Below are positions 1 through 7,038 of a DNA stretch of 64,000 bases, piece by piece; the stretch's first letter is position 1; the number at the start of each line of letters is the position of its first letter. Below the pieces are notes generated by a model that saw nothing but the letters and a program-made list of their open reading frames with translations, did not search any database and was not told the DNA's origin. Both the position numbers and the translations under genes were made by a program. Source of the stretch: Borreliella afzelii (GTDB lineage Bacteria > Spirochaetota > Spirochaetia > Borreliales > Borreliaceae); assembly GCF_014202295.1 (NCBI RefSeq), contig NZ_JACHGM010000001.1, forward strand, positions 1 through 64,000. Direction: 5' to 3'.

Positions 1-44
1 GTATACTATTAGATTATATTATATAATATAATCTAATAGTATAC
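1..44. other. Hairpin telomere sequence (perfect 44-bp palindrome)
   Basis: Bases 1-22 are the exact reverse complement of bases 23-44, with the axis between 22 and 23. Reading inward from the axis, TAGTATA lies at 37-43, starting 15 nt from the axis; this matches the conserved box 3 of Borrelia hairpin telomeres, and TATAAT-type AT-rich sequence lies nearer the tip. In the family, covalently closed hairpin ends are made by the resolvase ResT from a replicated palindromic junction. I infer that the record reads around the hairpin tip or contains the replicated junction, so the true chromosome end is about base 22/23. The window begins exactly at the palindrome edge, so whether symmetry continues further out cannot be seen. 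Confidence 0.9.
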
Positions 45-355
45 AAAAGATTCACAACAATTGGTTGAAAAAATTTGAAAATGAAAACAAAATAAATTAA
101 CTACTTCTCAATGGGAATTTCCTAAATAAGTGTATAATGTTTTTGTGCAACTTTTTTTTAAAAAAAAGGCAAATCTGCTAAACAAAAAAATTTTCATAGA
201 ATAAATCCGAATGAATTTATTCTAATTGGTGTACATCTTATCAATTCTTTTAGCATCAATCATCAATTTGCTGGAATTATTATGGATTCTGGAATTCAAA
301 CCACTAGCAACTAGCAATACTAGTTAAAGCAACAAAGAATCCCTATAGCTAGTAG
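45..355. other. Subtelomeric noncoding region
   Basis: This is a 311-base stretch with no credible gene between the telomere and the last conserved gene. It holds an 18-bp palindrome of eight T followed by eight A at 151-168, a TGTATAAT sequence at 131-138 resembling a -10 element but with no good -35 partner, a possible terminator hairpin at 197-224, and a small inverted repeat AACTAG/CTAGTT at 309-325. I see no plasmid-type gene, partition gene or lipoprotein fragment here. Confidence 0.6.
197..224 (-). terminator. Possible rho-independent terminator of the arc operon
   Basis: A 10-bp perfect stem (197-206 pairing with 215-224) has an 8-nt loop. On the minus strand it is followed within a few bases by a run of seven T (positions 184-194 region). 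It lies about 130 nt downstream of the transporter stop codon, the last gene before the telomere. The stem is almost entirely A-T apart from one G-C pair, so its strength is doubtful. Confidence 0.4.
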
Positions 356-1777
356 CTAAAAATTCAAATAAACGTTGGCTATAATAACTAAAATAGAAAT
401 AAAGAACTCAATAATAAATAACGGCAAAACAAACTTAAACCAAGTACCATAACTCAATTTAGATATCCCTAATACAGCCATTATAACTCCGCTTGTAGGT
501 GTTATTAAATTAATAAGTCCAGATGAAGTTTGCATGGCAATAACAACTGAAGACCTCGGCATTGACAAAAAATCAGCAAGTGGAGCCATTATTGGCATAG
601 TTAAACTAGCATGCCCTGATGAAGATGGAACAATAAATCCTATAAATATTTGAATAATTTCATTCAAAATGATGAAAAAAGGTCTTGGAAGATTATATAA
701 AAAATTAGTAGCGGCATTTAACATAGTAGCTGTAATCAAACCATCATCACATACTATCATAACACCTCTAGCAAGCCCAATAATAAGAGCTGCTGTTATC
801 AAACTTTCAGAACCTTTCACAAAAGCATCCCACATTTCAGATTCATCCAATCTACAAATAAAAGCCGATATAATAGCAACTCCAAGATATAACATTGTCA
901 TTTCTTGCATCCACCAACCAAGCTGAACAATACTAAATACCAAAAACAATATCATAAACCCAAACAAAAGTAAAACTAATTTACGAGCAAAAGTAAACTC
1001 AAGAGTATTTTGAACATTATCTTCTTTAGAAATCTCATTTTTTACAAAATATTGATAATGTTCATTTTTTTTGGAATACACAAGTGATTTTGAGGGATCC
1101 TTTTTAATTCTAGATGCATAAACACAAACATAAATTATAGCAACTAATATTGATATAAAATAAAGAACAATTCTAAAAGAAAATCCATCCTGCAAACTAA
1201 TAGAGGCTATTGCAGATGCAATTCCCGTAGCAAATGGATTTACAGTAGAAGCCATAGTCCCCACTCCAGCTCCCAAAGCAATAATAGCTACTCCAACAAC
1301 ATTATCATAACCCAAGGCCACTATTAAGGGAATCATAACAAAATAAAAAGGAAGAGTCTCTTCACTCATTCCAGTTACAGTTCCACCAATTGAAAAAATA
1401 AACATTAACAAAGGAATAAGCAATTTATCTTTATGTCCTAACTTCTTAATTAAAGAATAAATTCCCGCATCTATTGCTCCTGTTTTCATAATAATCCCAT
1501 AAGCACCTCCAACAATTAAAACAAAAATAATAACTTCAGCTGCATGTTCCATACCTTTTGACATTGCAGTTAGAATAGTCATAATAGGATGTAAAAACCC
1601 TCTAGGACCTCTATCGATAGTTTGATAAGTTCCGGCAACGATTATCTCCCTTTTAGGCCCATCGCCTATTTGCCTAAATTCTTTATCAAACTTCCCAGCA
1701 GGAATCACATATGTTAAGATAGTAACAAACACAATTAAAGAGAATATTATTGTAAAACTACTTGGCATTTTGCTCAT
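356..1777 (-). CDS. YfcC-family membrane transporter (probable arginine/ornithine exchanger of the arc operon)
   Basis: This is a polytopic inner-membrane protein of about 473 residues with roughly a dozen hydrophobic segments. Family signatures are a Gly-rich Thr/Met/Ser-containing loop (GGTVTGMSEETLP) and a second loop near residues 380-430 with PSSSGHASL and a downstream TPTSGV. The family (YfcC/ArcD-like, ion-transporter superfamily) moves amino acids or dicarboxylates. Placement 49 nt after argF, on the same strand as arcA and argF, suggests it exchanges arginine for ornithine to feed the deiminase pathway; this role is inferred from context. I chose the ATG at 1777 because a strong AGGAGG lies 6 nt upstream; an in-frame TTG at 1801 is a less likely start that would include the Shine-Dalgarno in the coding sequence. 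Confidence 0.8.
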   Translation of the reverse strand: MSKMPSSFTIIFSLIVFVTILTYVIPAGKFDKEFRQIGDGPKREIIVAGTYQTIDRGPRGFLHPIMTILTAMSKGMEHAAEVIIFVLIVGGAYGIIMKTGAIDAGIYSLIKKLGHKDKLLIPLLMFIFSIGGTVTGMSEETLPFYFVMIPLIVALGYDNVVGVAIIALGAGVGTMASTVNPFATGIASAIASISLQDGFSFRIVLYFISILVAIIYVCVYASRIKKDPSKSLVYSKKNEHYQYFVKNEISKEDNVQNTLEFTFARKLVLLLFGFMILFLVFSIVQLGWWMQEMTMLYLGVAIISAFICRLDESEMWDAFVKGSESLITAALIIGLARGVMIVCDDGLITATMLNAATNFLYNLPRPFFIILNEIIQIFIGFIVPSSSGHASLTMPIMAPLADFLSMPRSSVVIAMQTSSGLINLITPTSGVIMAVLGISKLSYGTWFKFVLPLFIIEFFISILVIIANVYLNF

Positions 1778-1826
1778 AACATTCCTCCTAAATAATTTCA
1801 AATTTCATATAAATAAATACCATTTA

Positions 1827-2813
1827 TTATCCCAAAGTCGATACCATAACGGCTTTAATGGCATGCACCCTATTTTCAGCAACATCAAAAACAACTGAAT
1901 TTTTACTTTCAAAAATTTCTTCTGTAACTTCAATTCCATCAAGTCCATATTTATCAAAAATATCCCTACCAACCACAGTACTCAAATCATGAAAAGCAGG
2001 TAAACAATGCATAAATATTGCATCATCTTTTGCCATGCACATCAATTCTTTATTGACCTGATAAAGCTTTAGAAGATTTATTCTATCTTCCCAATTACTC
2101 TCCTCGCCCATAGATACCCACACATCAGTATACACAACATCAGCGCATTTAACAGCCTCCTCTTTAGAATCCGTAATTGTAATTTTGCCCCCACTCTTTA
2201 AAGCTAAAGACTTAGCCTTAAGAGTCAAATTGGAATCTGGAAAAAGCTCTTTGGGGGCAAAAATTCTGAAATCTAGTCCCATAATAGCACAACCTTTTAA
2301 CAAAGAATTAGCAATATTCCCCCTGCCATCGCCACAAAATACTATTTTAATTCCTTTTAAACTTCCCTTATGCTCTTTTATTGTCATCAAATCAGCTAGT
2401 ATTTGGGTTGGGTGAGAAATATCTGTCAATCCATTGTAAACAGGAACATTAGAATAATTTGCCAAACATTCAACAGTCTCTTGAGAAAACCCCCTAAACC
2501 CAATGGCATCATACATGCGCCCTAAAACTCTAGCGGTATCTTTCATAGACTCTTTTACGCCTATTTGATTCCCCTTAGGTCCTAAATACGTAATATTTGC
2601 CCCTTGATCATATGCTGCAATTTCAAAAGCACACCGCGTTCTTGTTGAATCTTTCTCGAAAATTATAACTATATTTTTACCTTTAAGTTTCTGCACCTCA
2701 ATTCCTGCATATTTTGATTTTTTTAAATCAATCGATAAATCAAGTAAATATTTAATATCTTTGCTTGTAAAATCTAAAAGATTTAAAAAGCTCCTATTTC
2801 GTAAATTATACAT
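1827..2813 (-). CDS. arcB: Ornithine carbamoyltransferase (catabolic)
   Basis: This cytosolic enzyme interconverts citrulline plus phosphate with ornithine plus carbamoyl phosphate; in an arc operon it works in the catabolic direction. Visible motifs are the carbamoyl-phosphate loop STRTR at residues 56-60, a [11 protein letters not shown] segment near 97-107, HPTQ near 134, a VSMGEE loop that binds ornithine, and HCLP near 270. The 328-residue length is normal. It lies 64 nt downstream of arcA and 49 nt upstream of the transporter, all on the minus strand. No carbamate kinase gene is visible in the window, so how carbamoyl phosphate is used is not shown here. The symbol arcB is chosen over argF because of the operon. 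Confidence 0.95.
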   Translation of the reverse strand: MYNLRNRSFLNLLDFTSKDIKYLLDLSIDLKKSKYAGIEVQKLKGKNIVIIFEKDSTRTRCAFEIAAYDQGANITYLGPKGNQIGVKESMKDTARVLGRMYDAIGFRGFSQETVECLANYSNVPVYNGLTDISHPTQILADLMTIKEHKGSLKGIKIVFCGDGRGNIANSLLKGCAIMGLDFRIFAPKELFPDSNLTLKAKSLALKSGGKITITDSKEEAVKCADVVYTDVWVSMGEESNWEDRINLLKLYQVNKELMCMAKDDAIFMHCLPAFHDLSTVVGRDIFDKYGLDGIEVTEEIFESKNSVVFDVAENRVHAIKAVMVSTLG

Positions 2814-2877
2814 AATAACCCCCCAACCTTACAATTAGTTTTTAAAAACCATCAGTTTAGTTCATTTAAGTCGAATA

Positions 2878-4107
2878 CTAAATATCCTCTCTTATTAACG
2901 GCATAGACATGCATCTTGGACCTCCACGACCTCTTGAGAGCTCACTAGACGGAATTCTATGAACCTTAATGCCATTTTCTTCAAATAACTTATTAGTCAC
3001 ATGATTTCTAGAATAAGCAATTATTTCTCCTGGAGCTATAGCTAAAACATTAGCACCATCATTCCATTGTTCTCTTGCCCCATGTATTAAGTCTCCACCC
3101 GCACATTTTATTATGTCAATCTTCCTGCCAAGATAAAAACTTAAAACATCTTTAATCCTGGCTTTTTCTTTTTTAATATGAATTTTACTGGAACTTGGAT
3201 TATATGTTAAAACATAAATTGAAAAATACATATCATCACTTGTAAAACTTGTAAAAACACTATAATCAATTTGGGTAAAAACCGTATCCAAATGCATATA
3301 AGACCTATTTTTTGGAATTTGAAAAGCCAAAATTGTATCAAATGAAGTCTTATTTTTAAAAAGGCTAATAGCCAATTTTTCTACAGACTTTGCTTCTGTT
3401 CTTTCGGAAATTCCAATAACCAAAAGACCTTTGTTTAAAACAAGTTCATCTCCACCTTCTAAAGAAGCCTCTTCCCATCTATTTAACCAAATTGGAACAT
3501 TTTCCTTGTAAACGGGATGATATTTAAAAATATACTCTGCAAATATTGTCTCTCTTTGTCTAACTTTAGTAAACATTTTATTTATTGTAACTCCATTGCC
3601 AATACTAGCAAAAGGATCCCTAGTAAATAAAACGTTGGGCATAGGATCAATAATAAAAAGATTTGCACCATTAACCAAATCATCAAGAGAAGACGTATAA
3701 TTTTTAAGCTCCTCTGTTACAACACCCGAAATCATTTTAGAGATCATATTATCAATAGTTAAGCTAGAAAAATAATCTTTTAAAAGATTAATTGTAAAAT
3801 CTGTTTTTATTTCTGCCTCCAAAATAAATTGAGATATAAATTTATTTTGGAGCGCTACAGAAGAAACAAGAACCTCACTAACAAGGTCCTCAATATACTC
3901 AATTTCAACTAAATTATTTTTTAAAATACTTGCAAAAACTTCATGCTCTTGTCTTGCAACTTCAAGATAAGGAATATCATCAAATAAAAAATTTTTCATA
4001 ATAAAAGGTGTTAAATTTTCTAATTCTTCTCCTGGCCTATGAAGCAAAACTTTTTTCAAACGACCTATTTCCGAAAATATATTTATAGGATTTAAATATT
4101 CTTCCAT
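2878..4107 (-). CDS. arcA: Arginine deiminase
   Basis: This enzyme hydrolyses arginine to citrulline and ammonia, the first step of the arginine deiminase pathway. The 409-residue protein shows the guanidino-modifying enzyme motifs [19 protein letters not shown], a HLDTVFT stretch containing the catalytic His, and the C-terminal [13 protein letters not shown] with catalytic Cys at residue 399. It is the first gene of the minus-strand arc operon and is divergent from the plus-strand lipoprotein gene starting at 4293. The upstream sequence TATAAAGGGGAAAGCCG before the ATG provides a GGGGA Shine-Dalgarno. A promoter candidate lies at 4146-4172. Confidence 0.96.
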   Translation of the reverse strand: MEEYLNPINIFSEIGRLKKVLLHRPGEELENLTPFIMKNFLFDDIPYLEVARQEHEVFASILKNNLVEIEYIEDLVSEVLVSSVALQNKFISQFILEAEIKTDFTINLLKDYFSSLTIDNMISKMISGVVTEELKNYTSSLDDLVNGANLFIIDPMPNVLFTRDPFASIGNGVTINKMFTKVRQRETIFAEYIFKYHPVYKENVPIWLNRWEEASLEGGDELVLNKGLLVIGISERTEAKSVEKLAISLFKNKTSFDTILAFQIPKNRSYMHLDTVFTQIDYSVFTSFTSDDMYFSIYVLTYNPSSSKIHIKKEKARIKDVLSFYLGRKIDIIKCAGGDLIHGAREQWNDGANVLAIAPGEIIAYSRNHVTNKLFEENGIKVHRIPSSELSRGRGGPRCMSMPLIREDI

Positions 4108-4145
4108 CGGCTTTCCCCTTTATAAAAATTGCCATATATTAAAAT

Positions 4146-4172
4146 ATTATAGTTTATCTTAAAAAAGATCAA
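4146..4172 (-). promoter_or_regulatory. Candidate sigma-70 promoter for arcA
   Basis: On the minus strand a perfect TATAAT (complement at 4146-4151) is preceded 15 bp upstream by TTGATC (complement at 4167-4172). It sits about 40 nt before the arcA ATG. The spacing is shorter than the usual 17, so the -35 assignment is weak; the -10 is the main support. Confidence 0.4.
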
Positions 4173-4235
4173 TCATTTATTAATATTTTTAAAAAATATT
4201 ACAGGTGTAGAAAATTTACCAAAAACAAAAAAGCA

Positions 4236-4257
4236 GATTTAAGTAATACCTTAAATC
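4236..4257. repeat. Inverted repeat in the arcA/lipoprotein divergent region
   Basis: Perfect 8-bp arms GATTTAAG and CTTAAATC are separated by the 6-nt loop TAATAC. The repeat lies just upstream of the plus-strand -10 element at 4278-4286 and upstream of the arcA promoter on the other strand. Read on the minus strand, it is followed by a T-rich tract, so it could stop antisense transcription entering the arc operon. Alternatively it could be an operator. The sequence does not decide between these. Confidence 0.5.
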
Positions 4258-4277
4258 AAAAACATTGACAATAATTA

Positions 4278-4286
4278 TGCTAAAAT
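4278..4286 (+). promoter_or_regulatory. Extended -10 promoter element of the lipoprotein gene at 4293
   Basis: TGC-TAAAAT is an extended -10 box ending 6 nt before the ATG at 4293, so transcription would begin at or next to the start codon. A TTGACA at 4265-4270 is only 10 bp from this box, too close to serve as its -35. Confidence 0.4.
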
Positions 4287-4292
4287 ACTACC

Positions 4293-5903
4293 ATGAAGAA
4301 AATTAATAGATTAATATTGACTGCGCACGCTTTACTATTCTCTTGTTCCTTAATTGCAGATAACAAGTCAAAAAATCTAAACACATCAGAAATCATATTA
4401 ACACAAAGAACACCGCTAGAAAGCTCTTTAATAAAGAATCCTTCTAGTACAGAATATCGAATACCAATATCCAGCATCCAAGAGATTTTAAACAATAGCG
4501 ATAATTCTTTTCTAATAAAACAAACAGCAGCAAAAATTAAAATAAGTCCACAAAAACTAGAAGAAATAAAAAACTATTTAAATGCTTATAAAAATTATTT
4601 AAATAATGAAACAGAATGGATAAAGTTTATAGATCAAAGCAGCGTCAATGGTAATATAACAATTAAAATTGATACTGCTTTTGAGAAAAAAACAAATTTT
4701 AATCATACAAATTCAGATAATGAAAAATTGACAGCATTAATAGAATTACAAATGCAACTAGAAAAAGAAATTTTAAACTTAATTGAGCAAACATTCCATG
4801 ATAAAAATTTAGGATACATACAATTTAGCCATATCAATTCATTCTTCCCTCAAGAAAATATAAACACAATAACAAAAGAAATAATAGATGGGGAAGAATA
4901 TGTTGCACCTCACACAATAGCAAATCAATTATTAAAAATAAAAGATAAAAAATATTTTGAACAATTTATGCACTTTTTAAAAGTTGAAAACAGCACAATA
5001 AAAACGATAATTGATAAACAAAAAATTGCAGATCTTCACAATGAATTGTATTATTCAAAACAATCATCACCTTCTAGAAGAAGAAAAAGATCAACTACTG
5101 ACTCCAATAATAGCAATCAATATGATCTAATACCCCAAATAATAGACCCAAATACAGGCATTGAAATAACTCCTGAAAAATTCAGATCTCTTTTATCAAA
5201 TGGCGACATAATACTAATAAAACCAAAAATAGATTGGACAGAGTTTTTTTATTTTTGGCAACATGTAGGAATATTTGATGAAGAAAAATACGAAGCCACT
5301 AAAAAAATTGCGTTCAATGGGAATGATAGTTTTGATATAAAATCAATAATTACAAGCAATCAAATCAAATTCGATACAGCATCTACTCAAGGCTCAGGAT
5401 ATGAAAAACTTTCAACATATGTACAATCAAGAATATTAAAAATATTCTCACCAATAACAGACACAAGAACAATCCAAAAAGCTATTAATTTTGGAAGAAG
5501 CAGATATATTGACAATAACTTTGGATATATGATTCCATTAATATCCTCTAATTTATGGACAGATTCATTTAATCTTGAAGAAATTCATAACAAAACCTAT
5601 TGTTCTTTAGTAGTTGATAGAATATATAAAATAGCGGGTCTTAATGTATCAAGAAATTACGAAATTTCAGGAATAATTACTCCTGGAGAAATAAATGCGG
5701 CCGCTTACAATTTTTACATGTCTTATACGATTGCAGGAATACTCCCCAGCGTGCTTCCAAAAAGACTCATTAAACCAAGCTTAAAAGAAAAATTCATTGG
5801 TTACAACAAAGAAATAGTAGATACAATGGAATTGAAAAAATCAGAAGAAAAAATTTTTGGAAGAGCTTGCAATATAACAAACCTCTGGTGCTCAGGAAGC
5901 TAA
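4293..5903 (+). CDS. Lipoprotein with permuted papain-like (YiiX/NlpC-P60 type) domain
   Basis: This 536-residue protein has a signal peptide ending in the lipobox LFSC with Cys18, so it is probably lipidated and exported. Residues about 50-250 are Asn/Lys-rich and helical, followed by a basic patch RRRKR at 262-266. The C-terminal part resembles the circularly permuted NlpC/P60 (YiiX, DUF830-like) fold: NGDIILIK at 303-310, a His in QHVGIF at 314, and a Cys in YCSLVVDRIYK at 447. In this fold the His precedes the nucleophilic Cys. Members are thought to act as amidases or hydrolases; the substrate here is unknown. The gene is head-on to replication, starts a plus-strand group with the RNase H, and has no Shine-Dalgarno. 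The fold assignment is by motif and remains to be tested. Confidence 0.65.
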   Translation: MKKINRLILTAHALLFSCSLIADNKSKNLNTSEIILTQRTPLESSLIKNPSSTEYRIPISSIQEILNNSDNSFLIKQTAAKIKISPQKLEEIKNYLNAYKNYLNNETEWIKFIDQSSVNGNITIKIDTAFEKKTNFNHTNSDNEKLTALIELQMQLEKEILNLIEQTFHDKNLGYIQFSHINSFFPQENINTITKEIIDGEEYVAPHTIANQLLKIKDKKYFEQFMHFLKVENSTIKTIIDKQKIADLHNELYYSKQSSPSRRRKRSTTDSNNSNQYDLIPQIIDPNTGIEITPEKFRSLLSNGDIILIKPKIDWTEFFYFWQHVGIFDEEKYEATKKIAFNGNDSFDIKSIITSNQIKFDTASTQGSGYEKLSTYVQSRILKIFSPITDTRTIQKAINFGRSRYIDNNFGYMIPLISSNLWTDSFNLEEIHNKTYCSLVVDRIYKIAGLNVSRNYEISGIITPGEINAAAYNFYMSYTIAGILPSVLPKRLIKPSLKEKFIGYNKEIVDTMELKKSEEKIFGRACNITNLWCSGS

Positions 5904-5912
5904 TACTGCTAT

Positions 5913-6512
5913 ATGGACAAATATTATGCATGTATTTTGATCAATAGTAATGAAAAAATTATTTTCAAATCCTGGGAAGAATGCAAAACTGCTATTAAAG
6001 GAAAAAATAATAAAATAAAAAGTTTTAAAACAATAGAACAAGCTCAAAATTGGCTATTTAATAATGGGGATACAATCTATCATCACCCTATTGGAATATA
6101 TTTTGATTCTGGAACAGGAAGAGGAAAGGGTGTAGAAATTAGAGTTGTAAACGAAAAAAGAATTTCAATATTAGACAAAATCCTAGACAAATCCTTGATT
6201 AATGAATATGGCAATCATTATGTAAAAAATTTTCAAGGGATTAGCAACAATTTTGGAGAACTACTTGCCCTATACACAGCACTCAAAATAGCATTAAAAG
6301 AAAACATAACAAACATATTTGGCGACAGCAAATTAATAATTGACTATTGGTCAAAAGGAATATATAATAGCAAAAAGCTAAAGCAAATTACTATTAATTT
6401 AATCAAAAAAACAGTTGAACTAAGGAAAAAATTTGAAGAACAAGGTGGAAAAATTTCTTTTATTCCAGGAAATGAAAATATTGCAGATCTTGGCTTTCAC
6501 AAAACTAAGTAA
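5913..6512 (+). CDS. rnhA: Ribonuclease HI with viroplasmin-like N-terminal domain
   Basis: The protein probably cleaves the RNA strand of RNA-DNA hybrids. Residues 1-50 match the RNase H1 N-terminal hybrid-binding (caulimovirus viroplasmin) domain: YYACILI, then SWEECKTAIKG and KSFKTIEQAQNWL. Residues 60-199 form the catalytic domain with the four acidic positions visible as D65 (YFDSGTG), E116 (GELLAL), D138 (GDSKL) and D192 (ADLG). The 199-residue length fits this two-domain architecture. It starts 9 nt after the lipoprotein stop with a weak AGGAAG about 13 nt upstream, suggesting co-transcription. Its 3' end overlaps the next gene by 80 nt. The symbol is by function and is not certain for this organism. 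Confidence 0.85.
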   Translation: MDKYYACILINSNEKIIFKSWEECKTAIKGKNNKIKSFKTIEQAQNWLFNNGDTIYHHPIGIYFDSGTGRGKGVEIRVVNEKRISILDKILDKSLINEYGNHYVKNFQGISNNFGELLALYTALKIALKENITNIFGDSKLIIDYWSKGIYNSKKLKQITINLIKKTVELRKKFEEQGGKISFIPGNENIADLGFHKTK

Positions 6513-7029
6513 AAATATTACTAAAAAATATATAAAAACAATATTCCCGCTTTCAATGGTTTATTTTTATTGTTGCACAACAATAAAAATAAACCCTAAT
6601 TATGAAACTGATTTTAAAGTTTTAGAATCTCCTTCTAAATACATTAGCATAGATCTAATTAAAGCGACAAATGAATATATTTATATTCAAATTACAAACA
6701 ATAGTTTAGACGTAGTAAAAATAAATTGGCAAAACACCAGTCTTAACAACAATAAAATTGTCTTAAAAAAAGAAGATCTTGCAATAAACAATGAAACAAA
6801 GTATAAAAATAAATATAGGGAGTTTTTTATTGGCCCTAAAACTTCATTTAAATTTAAAGCATATCCAAAAATTTTTTCCAAACTCCAAAATAGCACTGCT
6901 TTAAACTCAGCAGCTATTAAATATCCGTCTATTTTCAAACTCAACATAACAAAAGTAGGAATTGAAGTAAAAAAAACAATAAATATTTTAATAACAAGAA
7001 CTGTGAAAATCAATGCTAGCAATACATAA
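6433..7029 (+). CDS. Conserved-looking small membrane-anchored or exported protein, function unknown
   Basis: I do not recognise the family. An open frame of 198 codons begins with TTG at 6433, 6 nt after AAGGA, inside the 3' end of the RNase H gene in another frame; an ATG at 6472 is an alternative start with poor spacing. A hydrophobic stretch (TIFPLSMVYFYCC) around residues 36-48 with adjacent Cys residues could be a poor lipobox or a membrane anchor. The remainder reads like a beta-rich domain (ISIDLIKATNEYIYIQIT, INWQNTSL, FKLNITKVGIEV). It ends 9 nt before the convergent LptD-like gene stop. The reverse frame over the same DNA has no comparable pattern. I rate it a probable real gene with an uncertain start. 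Confidence 0.5.
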   Translation: MKNKVEKFLLFQEMKILQILAFTKLSKNITKKYIKTIFPLSMVYFYCCTTIKINPNYETDFKVLESPSKYISIDLIKATNEYIYIQITNNSLDVVKINWQNTSLNNNKIVLKKEDLAINNETKYKNKYREFFIGPKTSFKFKAYPKIFSKLQNSTALNSAAIKYPSIFKLNITKVGIEVKKTINILITRTVKINASNT

Positions 7030-7038
7030 AAATCGTTA

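Noticed and set aside
131..138. TGTATAAT near the telomere as a promoter
   Set aside because: There is no -35 partner and no gene downstream on the plus strand before the convergent transporter.
4265..4270. Perfect TTGACA as -35 of the lipoprotein gene
   Set aside because: It is 10 bp from the only plausible -10 (TAAAAT at 4281) and a 17-bp spacer would place the -10 over the ATG.
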